Position numbers and translations under genes: made by a program. From contig OX457026.1 in NCBI GenBank assembly GCA_949752745.1, positions 28,706,116 through 28,770,115 on the forward strand: a DNA stretch of 64,000 bases, written 5' to 3'. The notes under the pieces were generated by a model. It was given only the letters and a program-made list of their open reading frames with translations, did not search any database and was not told the origin of the DNA. Below, in pieces: positions 14,455 to 63,745 of the stretch. The stretch's first letter is position 1, and each line of letters begins with the position of its first letter. This DNA is from Protula sp. h YS-2021. Its lineage: Eukaryota; Annelida; Polychaeta; Sabellida; Serpulidae.

Positions 14455-15565
14455 TGAGATACCCGCATGTTCCTTTAAATAACTTCGTATATCTCCCTGT
14501 CAGAGCTACGAAGCCTTCGATTATTCTGCTAATAGGAGTCAACTTCTTATGTTCTGATGTACGTATACTGCAAACTAGTCCCTATTATTCAAACATAAGC
14601 CAAATCACACTTGGGCGTTCTAAATATAATGCGCAAAAATTCTGCGTTTCGAATCCTAACTAGACGGGTAAAAATGAATTAAATGATAGAGAGGTATCAC
14701 GTAAATGTCAAATTATTCTTGGTTCAAAGAGCAATCTCGTTTTTAACAACCGGTATGCTATTTTAAAAATTGGTTGAAAGGTTTTAAAATATAGTTTTAA
14801 AACTTGGTTGTAAGTTTAAATTTCCTATGTGTTCCGAGTATGAGCTGTTTTTGCTGTATTTGCTCTTTAATGCGCAATATAATATACAATTTATTTCTTC
14901 ATAAAAGTGCAGAAAAGTCAGCTTCCTCACTCCCCTGTCAAATGTTTATTTACATTCTGGGTGACATTTACGTGACCAAAGTCAGGTGATGTCACGTGAC
15001 CCAAGTCAGGTGACCAAAAATTTAAATAATAAATTTCTGTAACATATATACTCAAATAATTGATAGATGCAGAATTAAATATAAACTTATTCCGTACACC
15101 AACAATATTTTACTTTTAATTTCTTCGTTATTCAAAGGTTTTTGGTGAATAATTACGGAATTTACTGTCACTTTTTCACGTAGTAAACCATGCTGCCTGG
15201 ATGCAAACAAATGTCATTTATTGCGAGGGATTTGTCGTTATTTCCGCTTTTCTTTTCTTTAAACGAAAGTGTAACACAAAGTTGCATATCATTGCCGTTG
15301 TGCTTTGAGGGCCTTAAGCAAATGCCAGTAAAAGACTTGTTGGTCGTTGAAATTTGCGCAACATCTCCTCGGAGGAGCCTCAAAGTGAGTTTAGTTGATC
15401 TACACATTGTTATATAGCGAGGATTTGAAGCGGTCCATCGAATCTTAGTGGCGGGCTCTTCTTAGAGCTAAACTGAAGCTATCTACGAGTCTGCTCGTCC
15501 TTAAATAAATTCGTAATCTCTATATCAGGGCTACGAAACCTTCCAATGCTCCGCTAAAAATGGCG
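14455..15565 (+). repeat. Dispersed repeat R1, modules B and C, copy 2 plus the start of another module B
   Basis: 14455-14720 corresponds to module B (also at 12425-12600 and inverted at 60-335), 14870-15480 to module C, and at 15500-15565 module B begins again (atcagggctacgaaaccttcc). The B-C-B order suggests a tandemly arranged or partly duplicated element. Confidence 0.75.
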
Positions 15566-15794
15566 GGAAAAACATTATAGATTTATCGAAGTTTAATATA
15601 ATCTGTGTAATCCCACTCTCTCTCTGTTTCACTATTTGCTGTAAGTACCAAACCTACCCAGTTCGGCCACAGAACACATTAATAATCATAAATACCGAAC
15701 TACAGTTAATAGATTCAAATAATATTTAAATTTAATCACAAAAATATAAAATAGCAAATTGTTTAAGCTGGCCAGAGAAGTCAACTTTCAGATC

Positions 15795-16425
15795 GGCCAG
15801 ATAAAAGAACCATAGTGAATTTACGTGTTTTTTTTTTGTTTTTTTTCAAAATCTCCTAGTGCTACTTGAGCAATGGAAGCCCAACCCCCGGGGATAGCTG
15901 TGTCGCGTGTTTTCGATTATCTTTTTGTAGGTGCGTATAAGACCGCTTCGCGTACCGAATTTCAGTTCCACATCAGTCAAATAACAAACTGGCGGCAGTT
16001 CTTCGATTCTCAAATTAAGCACGTACAGGCCTTTGGGATGGGACAATCCCACTCTAACCCCCAGCTAAATTGTGCCGAAGTGCTGTTCTTAAAAGTACGT
16101 ATACAGTATACTTCCGTGCCTGAAATTGATCAAATAAAAGAACCAGGGTGAATTTTACCTGCTTTTTTTTCGAAATCTCCTGCGGCGCAGCCCGACCCCC
16201 CTCCTTCCCGGGTGGTTGTGCCGCTTGCATTTAATTAGCTTTTTGTAGATGCACTTATGACTGATGTTTATGCCGAATTTCGGCATATAAATCAGTCACG
16301 TAAGAAAATGGCGGCAGTTCGATTCTCATATATAGCACATGCAAGCTGTTGGGATGGTGCAATCCTTTTACCTCACCATTTATCTCGCCGGTTGATGATG
16401 TTCTTTCTACCTTGAATTTCGGTTT
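15795..16425. repeat. 333-bp diverged tandem duplication
   Basis: Two consecutive copies starting ataaaagaacca (15801 and 16134), then aaatctcct, gcttttttgtag-like, ggcggcagttc, gattctca and gggatgg. About 333 bp period, moderately diverged. Both are non-coding. Confidence 0.8.
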
Positions 16426-16429
16426 GGAA

Positions 16430-19100
16430 AGTGTAGAATTTAACGTTTATACTTCATCTTGAAAATGTGGAACAAGGAAATGAAATCTCACTTCAGTGTT
16501 TTCATTTACGGAAGATGTTCGTTTATAACCTAAACATTACTCGTGCAATAAAAATGTTTCAAATTTTTACTAAAATAATGTATCAAACTGAAATACGGAT
16601 CTTAAAAAAAAATGGTTACAAGAGTTTTTATATTCTATTCAACAACAATTTTCTATAATGTGATCAAAATTGTTATTAGGGATAACATGCAACATGTCAT
16701 TTACTGTGTAATCATGTATTGTCGTTCAATAATATTTGCATGAAAATTTTAAATTGTAGCCAGATTTTTTTTGTAGCCAACTATTTTGGGTCTGTAACCT
16801 TATATTGTTGTTATATTGTTATTTTGGTAGTGCAAAAAAGTGTATATGGAACTAATTTGTCTACAAAAACATTGAGAACCCTAAAAGACACCTGTACAAA
16901 AAAAAAAATAAATAACAGCAGATTGCTGGTGTATGGGCGATAAAAACTTAAAAAGTATAAATAGTGTTACTAGGGCAGAAAATTTGTTAAGTAAAAGGGG
17001 ATTCTATATTCGAGCCAATCGCCAACGATACAACCATACAGGAACCAAAATGGCAACGCCAGCAAAAACAGCTGATCAGTCTGATCATTTCGTTAAAACT
17101 TTCTTCTTGGACAACATGTGATACTGCCAATTTTTTGAAGTGAAAATATTATGAGATATACTCTCCCTGGTGTTCGGCGGTTAGTACAGGGGGAGAGGGA
17201 GAGGGGCTATATATTGTGATATCGGACTGTAATTGCAAAACTAAATTCTTATGCAATAAAACATGCAATTTGCGGGCCAATTTGCGCCTTTGTTAATGTC
17301 TTCGGCAAGTGAATATTACATAGGTAACAGTTACTGTCAGAGAATAGTTTTGCTAAATTCTAAAAAGTGTACAAAAACTTTTAACTTTTAATTAAATTCA
17401 TTTCATATTTTTCATGAATGCTCCACAAGTAAGTTTTTCTTGAATAACAACAATCCGCCAAAAATTGGGCACTGTTTTGATCTCTTGACATATCCAGAGA
17501 AAAAGCGCCTACGAAATTTAAACCAAGTCATGGTGGAAATTCGAGTGGAATTTTCCAAGTGTAAACGGCGAATACGCAATTTCGATTCGCCCAGTGAAAA
17601 GGCAGTTGTTTGAAGCAAACCGTAAATGTGCTTTAGTCGTTTTTTCAGCGCCCGACCGGGGCTTTAGCCCTGGAGGATACTAGAGATTTGAGTGTTGCCC
17701 GTCCGTCCATCCTTCGCCGCCCTTACAACACCCTGATAACACTTTTACATTGATATTTGGTTTATAGATGACTTGTCATAATGGGTAGATTTAGGTGATT
17801 TAAATTTTTACCTAATTTCAAGGTCACACAGGCCGTCTTTTTTTTTTATTTTCAATTGAATTTTTTTTGTAAGCAGGATTAAAAAGAAGAGCTGTGTGAC
17901 TGATCAGCACCAAATTTTAGATAAGGTTTTACCAGTTCGAAAATCTGGTCGGGGTTTATTTTTGGATCGAGCAGAAAATTCAAAATGACCGCCAGTCGCC
18001 ATCCTCAAATTTTACCCACCTATTTCTTGAAAATATTGAGAACTAATAAATAAAATCAGGCATTTCACGAAGTTTTAGACAAAGGTTAACCACTTGAAAA
18101 TAACGTCCGAAACGGATTTTGGGATGAATAGGAACATTAAAAAGTTGCCAACAGCCGTCATCTTGCATTTTCATCTTCAATTTTTTGCTAACGCCATAAC
18201 ACATGAACTACTTGACCGGCTCAGCAATTAAAGATTTACACCCAGACTACGCCTTTGTACACTTCCAACTGCACAGGGCCTTGAAAACGCGACGTTTAAT
18301 GCTCGGTTCCGGTTGGGGGACTGTGGGGTCAATGAGGGTTGGATGCGGTACTCTGAAAATCCTTGCGTCATTTTTTTTAATTCTTGGGGTAAAGCTGAAA
18401 CTGCTATAGCGTAACAGCTTGTTACGCACGGTTCTTTAAAAAAGGAATGTGGGCTATTCCCTTGTTGCACTATATTTTTAAAAATATAGTGTCCTATTTA
18501 TTTCGACTTCGAAAATTTTGTGTCGTGATAAAACAAAGATGGCGCGAAAAATATGCTGTTGGTGTGTTGATCATGTTTTCGGGGTTTAATCTATGCATAC
18601 ATATTAGATAACTTTTTTGTCAAGGCCAAGAAACCATGGAAAAAAGGTAGAAACGGGTACAAGGCATACGTAAACGAATAATGCCAAGTAGTTGCACCCA
18701 TTCTCCTTGCGGTAACAAGTGAACAGATTACAGATGGATTTTTTACATGTAAATTGCTTTATGCCCATTCTACGTTAATTCGAGCTCAGATACGAAAGAT
18801 GTTGTTAAAGAGAACCCTGTTATCTTTGGATCCTGAATGACAGTTTGATACTGTCGCTTGTCTGGATGTGACACACTAACCTTTAACTTGTCCCGAAACA
18901 GATTATGTACTTTATATGAACTAAGAAAATCCAACATTGTAAAGTGCAAAACTGTGTACATGTGTACTATATTTGTGTTGGTTTTGGCACAAAACAGGGT
19001 GAGGAAATAGTCTCACTATGATACTAAAAACTTGTGGTGAGAGAAAGTGAATTCATGCAAAAAATGCAAGGCAGAACTTATGAAAACTGCAAGTTATTGC
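16430..19100. other. Sequence without recognised gene; dispersed-repeat-like segments
   Basis: Short open frames only. 17640-18200 has the texture of an old dispersed repeat. A perfect 24-bp palindrome centred on TTTTTAAAAA lies at 18468-18491. No coding region supported. Confidence 0.5.
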
Positions 19101-19107
19101 AAGTGGC

Positions 19108-19640
19108 GGTTTTTAGCCCAGCTGACTATCGTCGGTGGGCTATATTCCTCACTTGTGGCGCATCCATTGTCCGTTATATATGTGTTTGTGTAAACAATTT
19201 TTCAAACTGCTACTGTTCCTACATTTATTTTCCGATTGTTTGGAAATTTAGCAGGAATATTCTCTGGGTATCCCCCGCACAGCTTGTATTTGTTTCGGCG
19301 ATTTGGCCAAAATTAACCAAAAGATTGACGAAGTTTAAGAAAACACGCAAAAAAAAATGCTTCTTTGTCTACCTATCCTGCCCGATTGCGTTGAAAAGTG
19401 ACATATTCCGCTTAAGGTCCTATAACAGGCTTGTATTTTGTTTGGCGGTTTGACCAAAATTGGCCAAGGAAAAAAAAACGGTCAAAGTGCAGACAAATCA
19501 CGATGTGCCTCTTCTTGAGGCTTAATAACGGTCAAATGTTGTCGAGGTCGTAGTGGCTGAGTCTGAAGAGCGTAGGACTGATAGCCGCGAGGTCATGAGT
19601 TCGAAACCCACTCCAGTCGAGAAAGGGTTTTATGTACAGA
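19108..19640 (+). repeat. Composite dispersed repeat with tRNA-like segment
   Basis: Starts with a ctatcgtcggtgggctat...tgtccgttatat module. It ends in a tRNA-like stretch (about 19550-19612) with an A-box-like gtggctgagtctgaagagcg and a B-box-like gagttcgaaaccc. The same two modules occur, closer together, at 31632-31780. The tRNA-like part resembles a Ser/Leu-type tRNA head, as in tRNA-derived SINEs, but no complete cloverleaf was demonstrated. Confidence 0.55.
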
Positions 19641-19799
19641 TGGTTTCATATAATTTTTCTCAAGTCGGTTTACCTCTTCCCTTCGTTCCCTCCATTTCTA
19701 TATCCCAAAATTCCAAGAAGATCTTCGGTGGAGTTCAGTAGTAATGTATTTGTGTTCTCGGTTCGGCAAAAACTGGCCATATAAAAGGATAGCTTTAAC

Positions 19800-22700
19800 A
19801 GAAGCGCTGTTCATCCCACAGGCCTAGTCCGATTACTTTTGGGAATACTGTTAGCCATGATGTCTTCTACTAAATCAAATTTTGTCGCAATTCGTCGTTT
19901 CACCTTGGAAATGTCGCATTTACGGCTGGGCACAATCCACGGATATAGTTGTTTTTTTTTTTTTTTGTGGTTTTTTATTGTAGATTTTGTTGTTGATGTT
20001 TATTTTTTTAATTTAGAAAACAAAAGATTCAGTATTTGAGTTGTAACCACTAATGAATCATTGTATTGGTTAAATATTTGAGTACAGAAACATGGGCTGT
20101 AGACCATGCCTTCCGCTCTGTATTATGGCCCAACAACATATCAAGTGTCAGATCGGCCGTGTCTGTCCAAAAGTACAGGCCATTGTTGATGCAAAAGGAT
20201 ATAGGGCCTGACGTAACCGGTGTATTTTGATATCCACGGCTGTTGAAAAATTCATTTTGTATATATATATATATTTTTGGCTTTTGCTTCCCGTAGCAAA
20301 CTCACTTCAAATACTAAAAAATAAAAACGCTGTCGTCTGACGCATTCCCCAGCGAGACTTTTCCCGTTTTTCACCGAAAAAACGTCGATGTAATCTGACA
20401 TTGACAGATTTGAATCATGGATAGCAGTGACATCTTTTCCCCAGGCTATACAAGAGTATCAGTAGGAAAACAGTAACACTGTGCAGGGAAAATGTGCTAC
20501 TTGTATGGACCTGGGACGTGTTTCAATAAACCTTAGACAAATCCAGGTTTCTTTCAAGCTTAGCTGTTTGTTATTCAAGATGTAAGTATTTTTGTGAGAT
20601 TGTCACTGTATTAAAAGTGGCAGTTTCTAACTTAAAACAGCATAATATCAAAGTTGTGCGCTAATAATAGTCAATCCTCATTCGAGATATGCACATGTAC
20701 GCGTCTGCGCATGCGCGTCGTCTGCGGTTCAGCTTGTTATGTGTCCTCGTGGGTTGTTGGTACACACATTGCTGTGTGTGTAGCCCTGATTCCATCACTG
20801 GATTGGCCTTACAATCCTTTAGGTGACAGTTGTGCCATGCATTGTGGGGAGGGAGGGGGGGGGGGGGGGTCGGTCTAGCCTTTGGGCGGCAGGGACACAG
20901 CGAGTCAGCTGGACCGTGGCTGTAGCTTACAAAGTAGTACTTTCGTCTCAACGATCACTTTTATGCAGCTAAGGTTTTCGCTCTATCAACATGCAGTTCT
21001 ATCCACGGTCACATAGCTCATGAAGTTATACAATGAATATTACCAATTTCTCATGAAGTTATACAATGAATAATACCAATTGGTCTGTCACACTGGTTTG
21101 TCTAAAACATTTTTGGCTTGGTCGACCGTTGAAAATTATTTTGGAGAACTTTTCTTTTTGGTTATTTACGAAGTGTAGTTCCTTTTAGGGCTTTATAGTC
21201 TTTTTGAAAATGACAAAAAAAAACTGTTCTGGATTTACACAGTAAGTAGATATACAGCGTATTACGTACTATTAAAGTGGCAGCAGGAGGTTTTCCTTGA
21301 TATGTCGAAAAGACTGCCTTCTGAGATTGTTAAAAAGAAATACTTCGTACTATCCTATGTCAAGCCTTTACAAAAAGAACATGATATTTTCCAAAGGCGG
21401 TATCAGTGACATTGATATACAAATATTTATTGAAAGAGCAATCGAGATGGCCTGTAGACAGGAACTATTAATGTAAATAAATGCTCTTGAATCAACATCC
21501 AATGGCAGTTTCAACACGACGGCGTTTCCACAAAAATGTGCATAAAATATCATGTGATGTTCATCGGGTGTCTAATTTAGTTTGAAAGCTTCTGTACCTA
21601 ACACGGACGAAGATATAAACTGGGGCACAGAAAGGAGAGAAAATCTGCGTCTGAAGTAGTGAGTGGTTCGAAGCCTATCGTTGGGTCAGAAAGAGTATTG
21701 TCTGGGATAGTTTTTCTTCAAACTTTCTAAGAAAAAAAAAGCACAAGATGGTGATGCTTTGATCCAGTTGCTACAAGAACTCACTACAAGTGCTCGGCTG
21801 TTCATTTTAACTCCAGTTCTTTGTTAAGTTCTTTGTTGGTTTGAATGGCTTCAGCTATCGCCTTTCTTAGTTTATTCCCCACAGGATGAATATATGCGAT
21901 CAACCGCGTGTCGGTCGGTCTGTCGGTCTGTCATCAAGAGCTTGTTAACACGGTAACTTAAAAAGTGCTGGAAGGATTTTAATGAAACTTGGTATGTAGC
22001 TTCTGTGGGAACAAACACAGATTGGTATTTTAAATGGGCCAGGTTCGTCCAAGAAAATGGACCAGCTGGACTTAAAAAATTTCAGCTATTGATTGACTAT
22101 TGATGGGGGCGGGGCTGTGCGGAATATGTGGGCTGTGCACACTTCATTGTGGGAGGGGGGAGGGGGGGGGGAGGTGTTAGTAATAATTTGTGTCGTTTGA
22201 AGAGAATAATGTTTTTAGTGCCTCATGTTTTTCCGCTTGAAACGCCCTGCCCAAAATGCCCCACGTTGTAACCACCCTATTGTGCATTTGATTCATTCAT
22301 TGAGCACATCGAAACGATTTTTATCTAGCACTAACGGTCCTGTAAAGAATCCAGAATTATGTTGCCATGGCGGACTTTCCTTGACGTACTGTCCCCCGAC
22401 GTTTTGTCGTGACGTACCGCTGGATGTAGTCTCTCCATGCACTGTTGGCGTACAATATCAGTTCACTCACTCGTTAAAAATTGATTCCAACTTAGGTGTG
22501 TAATACTCTCCGTGCACTGGCTGTTCCAGTTTTGTTTGATTACACCAAGGCGGTCTTTGTCCTGGTGATTTTAATATTTTCCTATTTTTCGCACACGCTG
22601 TTTGCAAATGTCATATACAGCGTAGTTGAATAAAACCGCAAACTGGTAAATTAGAAGTATTTATCTACAAATAAGAACAGCAAATAGGTGTTATTGTGCA

Positions 22701-25620
22701 AGTGCAGTACGATATGACATGTGCCCACAGCTGAAACGCACTGTGCCTAACAAAGAATGTACTGGTACATCCGGAACCTGTATTGCTGACTTTCCGTGAA
22801 CGAGATCTGAATAAAGCGAAACTTGGGATACATAAGATGCACTCTATTTGCCCCATGGTGGAACAAAGTGGGGTGTCATTCCTGAAGTCGATCGGCCGCG
22901 ATTAATGGATAGTGGCAATCTCAGCCATGTTTGTTTTTTTTTTTTTTGCTCCTGAAACTCATGTAAACACAACAGTGCCTTGTTACTCGGACTTAGTACA
23001 CGGACATTGTCCGAATACTTCTCCTTTGTCAGAACAAGGAATTACGTTCAGCTTTTTTTTCAGCACAACAGCACGGCTATCAATCAACGCCCAAACTAAA
23101 CTGTGCAAAAGTGTAATATTACTACTGCTGTTTCTCATCCTTCCGTTAAACTATGACTGTCGTTTTTTTTTTTTTCATAGAGAAATGTGAGAACTTTGGA
23201 AAAGAAGGGAAAGTGATTATCGGCATTAGAAGAGTGCTATCCGCATCGAGTGCAATTGCTTTCAAGTGGAGATTGTTTTTTTTGTTGTCGGAATTGCCTG
23301 TAAAAAATGCAGTAAAGGCTATCAGGGAAGCTCGGGCCCGCGACTACTCATTGCTGTGTCACCAGCACAGGAAGAGCTCCGCGGTAATCGTCCGCATTTG
23401 TGTTGTTGTTTTATGTTCTGTGCACGCGCCCCTTCTTGCTAAATAGGCTCTTAATCGTGATTTTTGTGCTGGATTATGGATTATCTGAGGAGTATTTTTA
23501 AGAACATATAATACATTGGATTATTGTGGTATCGACAGACTGTAAAGACTCGGTGTACTTACGGATAAAGTTGTAAATTTCTGAAAGATAAAAAGTCAAC
23601 GTTGGATATAGCGGAGGCTTTTGTCGCAGACAGTTTGTAAATACAGGGTGTGTAACAAGGCCTTTACAAGGTAACCTCAAGTTTTTCTCATTAGAAATAG
23701 ATATTAAAGAGTTGTAGTGAGTGTATTTGGGGAGGTTAAGAACCTTCAGGGGGTTCACCCGAAATTATTCCCAACGAAAAGATTAAGAAAAAATAGTCTG
23801 AAACATTCAAGCAGTCCACGAAGTCTGCCGTGAGTTCAAATATTAGCGAGTCATGTGATACAACGTCATCCCCCTCGGGTTAGAGTTAGTGAGTTATCCA
23901 CACCTACAACCTTTTATAGTGGCATGGGCATTTTTCCGCAGTACAGGCTTTGATTTCAGGCTGACGGTGGTGAGTTTTAATACCACAGTCTATCAACCCC
24001 CCCCCCCTAATGATCATCTGTAGTTAGCGAGCTACACCTTAATACTTGGCATTTTTATCAATTTTCATTTCTCTGCTTTCTTATAAAATAATTTTTTCTT
24101 TGGTAAACAAGAATACGTAGTGATCATTTTTCCGATCCAAAAGTTGTTCGTTACAAAGAAGTTGTATTTGATTTATGAAGATTTTGACAGCATGATACTC
24201 GCAGAGTTTGATTGATTAGCGTGGCTGTGCGCCCCTATTCCCACCCCCATCTCGATAAATAGCGACCTGTTTGTTTTGTCTGAGCACAAGGTTTGGATGG
24301 GATGGCATGGTGGACAGAATAAAAACATGTTGTTTGTAGTGAGCAGACTTGACTACCAGCACAGAAAAAATGTAACGAGTGAACATTTGGACGAGTAAAA
24401 TGTTCCTCACAGATTTGTTAACTATGAAAGAGTGAATCTCTTACGAGTGAAAGTTTGAGATTGGAAAAAAGTAATAAACCAATTAATGTTTGATATTTGA
24501 AGTCACCCATACTGTAGAGGTGTTCACTTACGGAGGTGCTACTGTTTATATACTGTCTAGGATAGTCAGATTAGAGAAACATAATGTTGGGGGGCAGCAA
24601 ATGTATGTCTTGCGTTCATTGATCATTTATTTGCTAGGATGTATTGCGTGTTCTTTGACATAAAATGATATTGTTGCCTAAAAATTTACTATAGCAGCTC
24701 CGGATTATGAAGGATTAATATTTTATTTGCACTAAGAAATGTGAACGCGAAGTTCATTTTGACGACAGTATCAGCAATAAAACCGCCAGTAAGAGAAAGT
24801 CGAATCACATGTAAAACTGATAGGATTTCAACTGAAATTTTTACGTTTGAATTGTTTTGTCCCATCTGTCTGAAGGTACAACATGCTCGCGACAAACATC
24901 AAAATCATTACGCAGTTGCAATAGTTTTGTTGTTGTTATTTTTTTTTTAATTCTTGCATTGCATATTATCGCTTCCTTATATTACAGAGCACTTTGCAAA
25001 TCTTCGTTGTGTTTCACTATGTAAAAGTTTTAAAAAATATCAACACCCCCCCCCCCCTCCCGGCCCACCACCGCATACATTTACGCCTCCAACAGTCATT
25101 GTATGACAGATGTTCCAGGAACACCGATTTACTCCAAAATATTATGATACAAAGTAAGGAAGTAAGCTTAATGGTTTGCTTTTCTTGGTATAACTGAAAA
25201 GGTGGGACAAATGTGTTATTCTGTGTTATCAAACCTCAAAGGTCATTTTCAAGATTTAACACATACACGAATGTAATAGCTGTCAGGGAATTTGAATGTT
25301 GCGCTCAGTGATAAGGTTGTAAATTATTGACGAGGTTGAGGCGCCACGTCTGTTACTGGTAACACGGATCAGCAGTCGCGAACAGATGCCTCGGAGCGAT
25401 CCATTACATGTTTGTTTGGTATTTTTTGTTGTTGCCATGACGTAGAAAATATGATTAAACCACTGCTTTGCTCCTTTTAGTCTAAATATGCCGCGTAAAG
25501 CATTCGAGAAAAAAAAAAAAAAAAAAAAAAAAATAGAAGAAAAACAATTCTATAAACAGTGGAAGAGAAATTTGGTCGTAATTTATTTTTTTCAAATCTT
25601 GTTTTTTTTTTCGATCAACA
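19800..25620. other. Sequence upstream of the receptor gene without recognised gene
   Basis: No supportable coding exon. Contains a poly-G run (20845-20869), a 32-bp tandem duplication (21018-21081), a dispersed-repeat-like segment (about 21895-22160) and a 27-A homopolymer (about 25509-25535). The receptor's promoter and any non-coding first exon may lie here but cannot be recognised. Confidence 0.45.
21018..21081. repeat. 32-bp tandem duplication
   Basis: Two nearly identical copies of ctcatgaagttatacaatga plus taataccaatt, offset by 32 bp with one or two differences. Confidence 0.93.
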
Positions 25621-25705
25621 GGCACTACCAGCTTGCTCGAAGAAGTAGACGTTTTGTGAACAAGGCCCGTAACTGGGTGACGTGCTGCACTTTTTGTCCG
25701 TCGCC

Positions 25706-60913
<35,208 letters not shown>

Positions 60914-61891
60914 GTGCACGTGGGTCTCCGCCCCCCCCCCCCGCCCTCCAACCCCATCTCTCCCCGGGTCAGTTGGGTCGAAGGGGCATTGTCATCGCCG
61001 CAATGCCCTTCTGTATCACTGTCCCTCCCTCTCTCTGTCCACCTGTCGTGCTTTCCTTATAGACACGATAACTATGCAAAAGCCACGATACCAAATACAA
61101 CATAGCCACTCCGTGGACGTGCTGATTCTCGCAGTCCACGTCATATCCTATACCATCACTGACTTGTAACGTATTTTTACTCATATTCAGACACCTACTG
61201 ATCTGGTTTGTTTTACCTCAGAATGCAAAATGACTGCCAGGTAACCGTATGTTTTTTTCGCACGTGCTGTGGGAAACTCTTTGCTTTAACTTTGACGGAT
61301 CGGTTTCTGCAAAAGCACGCCACTGTTTATAACGGTGCCAATGCACAGTCAAAACGTTTATCTGATGCTAAATCACAAACTCACGTGCGGAGGTTTGTTT
61401 CGAATCATCGTGGGACCCGGACATTACAAAGCGTAAGCGTCGGGAAGTAATATTCAGCACTGTTCCGCAAACAATGCTTGGATGTTTCGGTGTATATTGT
61501 TTGATTTAGATCTGCGTAACATTGTCCTATAAAAGTATTATCATTATATGTAGTAGTCTTCAGCACATATTAGAATGTAGTACTTACAACCTCATTCCTA
61601 TCAACGAAATGTATTAGCAACGTATGTAGACTGTATGTGTTGCCTGGTGAACAAAGTACTTTCTTTGCTGTTGTTAGTGTCGTGGTGTCTTAAACTACTA
61701 AAGTACTGTCTTGTTTATTGGCAGCCGGTAAGTGCCGTGTTGTCGGTATGAATGCCTGGTATGAATTTTTTCGCCCCCATCTCGGTGAATACAGTCCCCA
61801 TACGTGGACTATACTTGCTGTTCTCGTAACTGCTGTGGGCTGTCCGTGAGATTTGCCTTCTTGCTACTTTGCCAAAGATAATGTACCCTGA

Positions 61892-61897
61892 AATAAA
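61892..61897 (+). promoter_or_regulatory. Candidate polyadenylation signal AATAAA
   Basis: First canonical AATAAA downstream of the receptor stop, about 980 nt into the presumed 3' UTR. It is short and AT-rich sequence makes chance matches common, so this is only a candidate. Confidence 0.35.
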
Positions 61898-63509
61898 TCT
61901 CCGTTTTAAAATGACTTTAGGGCTCGGAATCAGGGCGTTATGAGCCGGTGTTCTTGATCAGATGCCAGGTTACTTGGAACCTGCACCACCTATTTCTCAG
62001 TATATAATAAGCCAGTACCAAGCTTTATAAAGTATGTATGCTAAATGGAAGAAAACGTTCAAAACCTAAACAAAATCCGCTAGTCAGGTCTTAGTGCAGT
62101 TGTTGCTGTTGCTAAAAATAGCAATTTTAAAAGCAGCCCTTTAGAATGTACTGTGGTGTTCGAAGCGTCGCGTGCAAATTCTCAAATTCGGCCACATTCA
62201 TCCTGGCGTTTTCTTCACGATATTTGTGTCTATTTAATGTAGAAAGATCGACGAAGGCCAATATTATTGGACAAGGGAAAACAGTAAACCCAAAATTTAT
62301 TCCAATCGTATGTGTGCTCTTATGTGTACTTATAGTGGCATTCGGTAATTTTCGTTGCGTTAAATTGTTAGCACTAGATACTGCTAAAGGATCATGTGCG
62401 ATGAAGTTTAAAATGGAGTTTTAAATTATGCAAATATCAATTTTTTCTGGATGCGTTTATTTTTCCGGGTCTATCAAATGAACACTTTGTTTTACCATTG
62501 TCTCGTTTGACGGCTGTCTGTGTGCACGATGTTAATGGTTCTCACTTTTACGGTTTAAATACATTAAAATTATTTGTAAGGGATTAAATTTCTAAAACTA
62601 GCGCAGCTGTTGTGTTCAAGATGTACATTCCCATTAGTGAAAACTTTAAGTATTTCATGGGATGTTATTTTTAAAGAGCAGGCAATGATTAAAGGGTATA
62701 ATTTTTATGTAATGGAAGAACATTGGTATTACTGAGCAGAACTGTGTGCTGAAGAAGTACAGAAATTTGATCAAGTAAAGTACACCGCGGTAACATCAGC
62801 ATGTGGTGACGTCAATCTTAAAACATGGGGGCAGGGGCATTGAGAAGTACGCTAAGGAGCACCAAGTGGCTGCTACTGGAAACATGCTTTATGGTCAAAG
62901 GAAGAACGCTTTTTTTGGTTATTTTCCAAAACGTATTTTGAGTGAAATAATACTGCCATAAAGTTTGTGCGGCTGTGCTTTCGTTGATGTTTTGCGCGCT
63001 AAATCAGGCATAATATTTTGACACAAGTTATTAAATTATTTCTCAAAACCTCAAGAAGTAATCATGTGGCAGTAAGCCTTTACCTCCCCCAGAAAGAAAG
63101 CACTTCGTGAGTAGATAACTGTGAATCTACGATTAGAAAATAAAGAAAAATACAGAGATAATGAGCGATAAAGGAGCACTTTTCATGACACAAATGAGTG
63201 TGATTTCTGAGAGTATTTACATCTGCAATTCTGATTTAATGTTTGTATGTTCCTTCCACGTAACTGAGTCATGATTTTAATTTTGTTTTTATGTATTATT
63301 TTTTTTAATTGTTTGTTCAGTGTTAAATCCTCAATTGTAGGGTTTGTGTATGGGCATGGACTGTTTAAATAGTGAATTTCGTTCACCAGTCTGACTAAAA
63401 TGCACGAGCTTTTCGCTCCATGAGCGATTTGTGTGTTATATATATGGAGATAAATTTTGTGTAGAGCAAATGATTGATGTTAAATTGGTCACTGTGCTTT
63501 ATTGGTTGA

Positions 63510-63745
63510 GAGGAGCAGAGAAGGGGTAGGGACCAGGAGAAAACTTGTAGGAGGGCAGGGGGGGAACTGGGAGGGGGAGGTGGGGTGGCAGGTAGGGTAT
63601 CGTCATGACGCCGAGCAGCTCCGGTCGCATGGACAATGATTGGTAGGTGGGGGGTGAGGGCAAAATTATGACTTTTGAGTTAGGCCTGTTTTAGGGGAGG
63701 GGCGGGGGTCGGGCTGCTTGTGGTAGGGGGAAGGGGGGGCTGTTA
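63510..63745. repeat. G-rich, GA-rich stretch
   Basis: Many GGG to GGGGGGG runs separated by short spacers on the plus strand; candidate G-quadruplex region. No gene. Confidence 0.75.

Noticed and set aside
19034..19453. 139-codon open frame
   Set aside because: Composition is Cys/Phe/Lys-rich without domain; it overlaps a dispersed repeat and is not maintained in the related copy at 31632.
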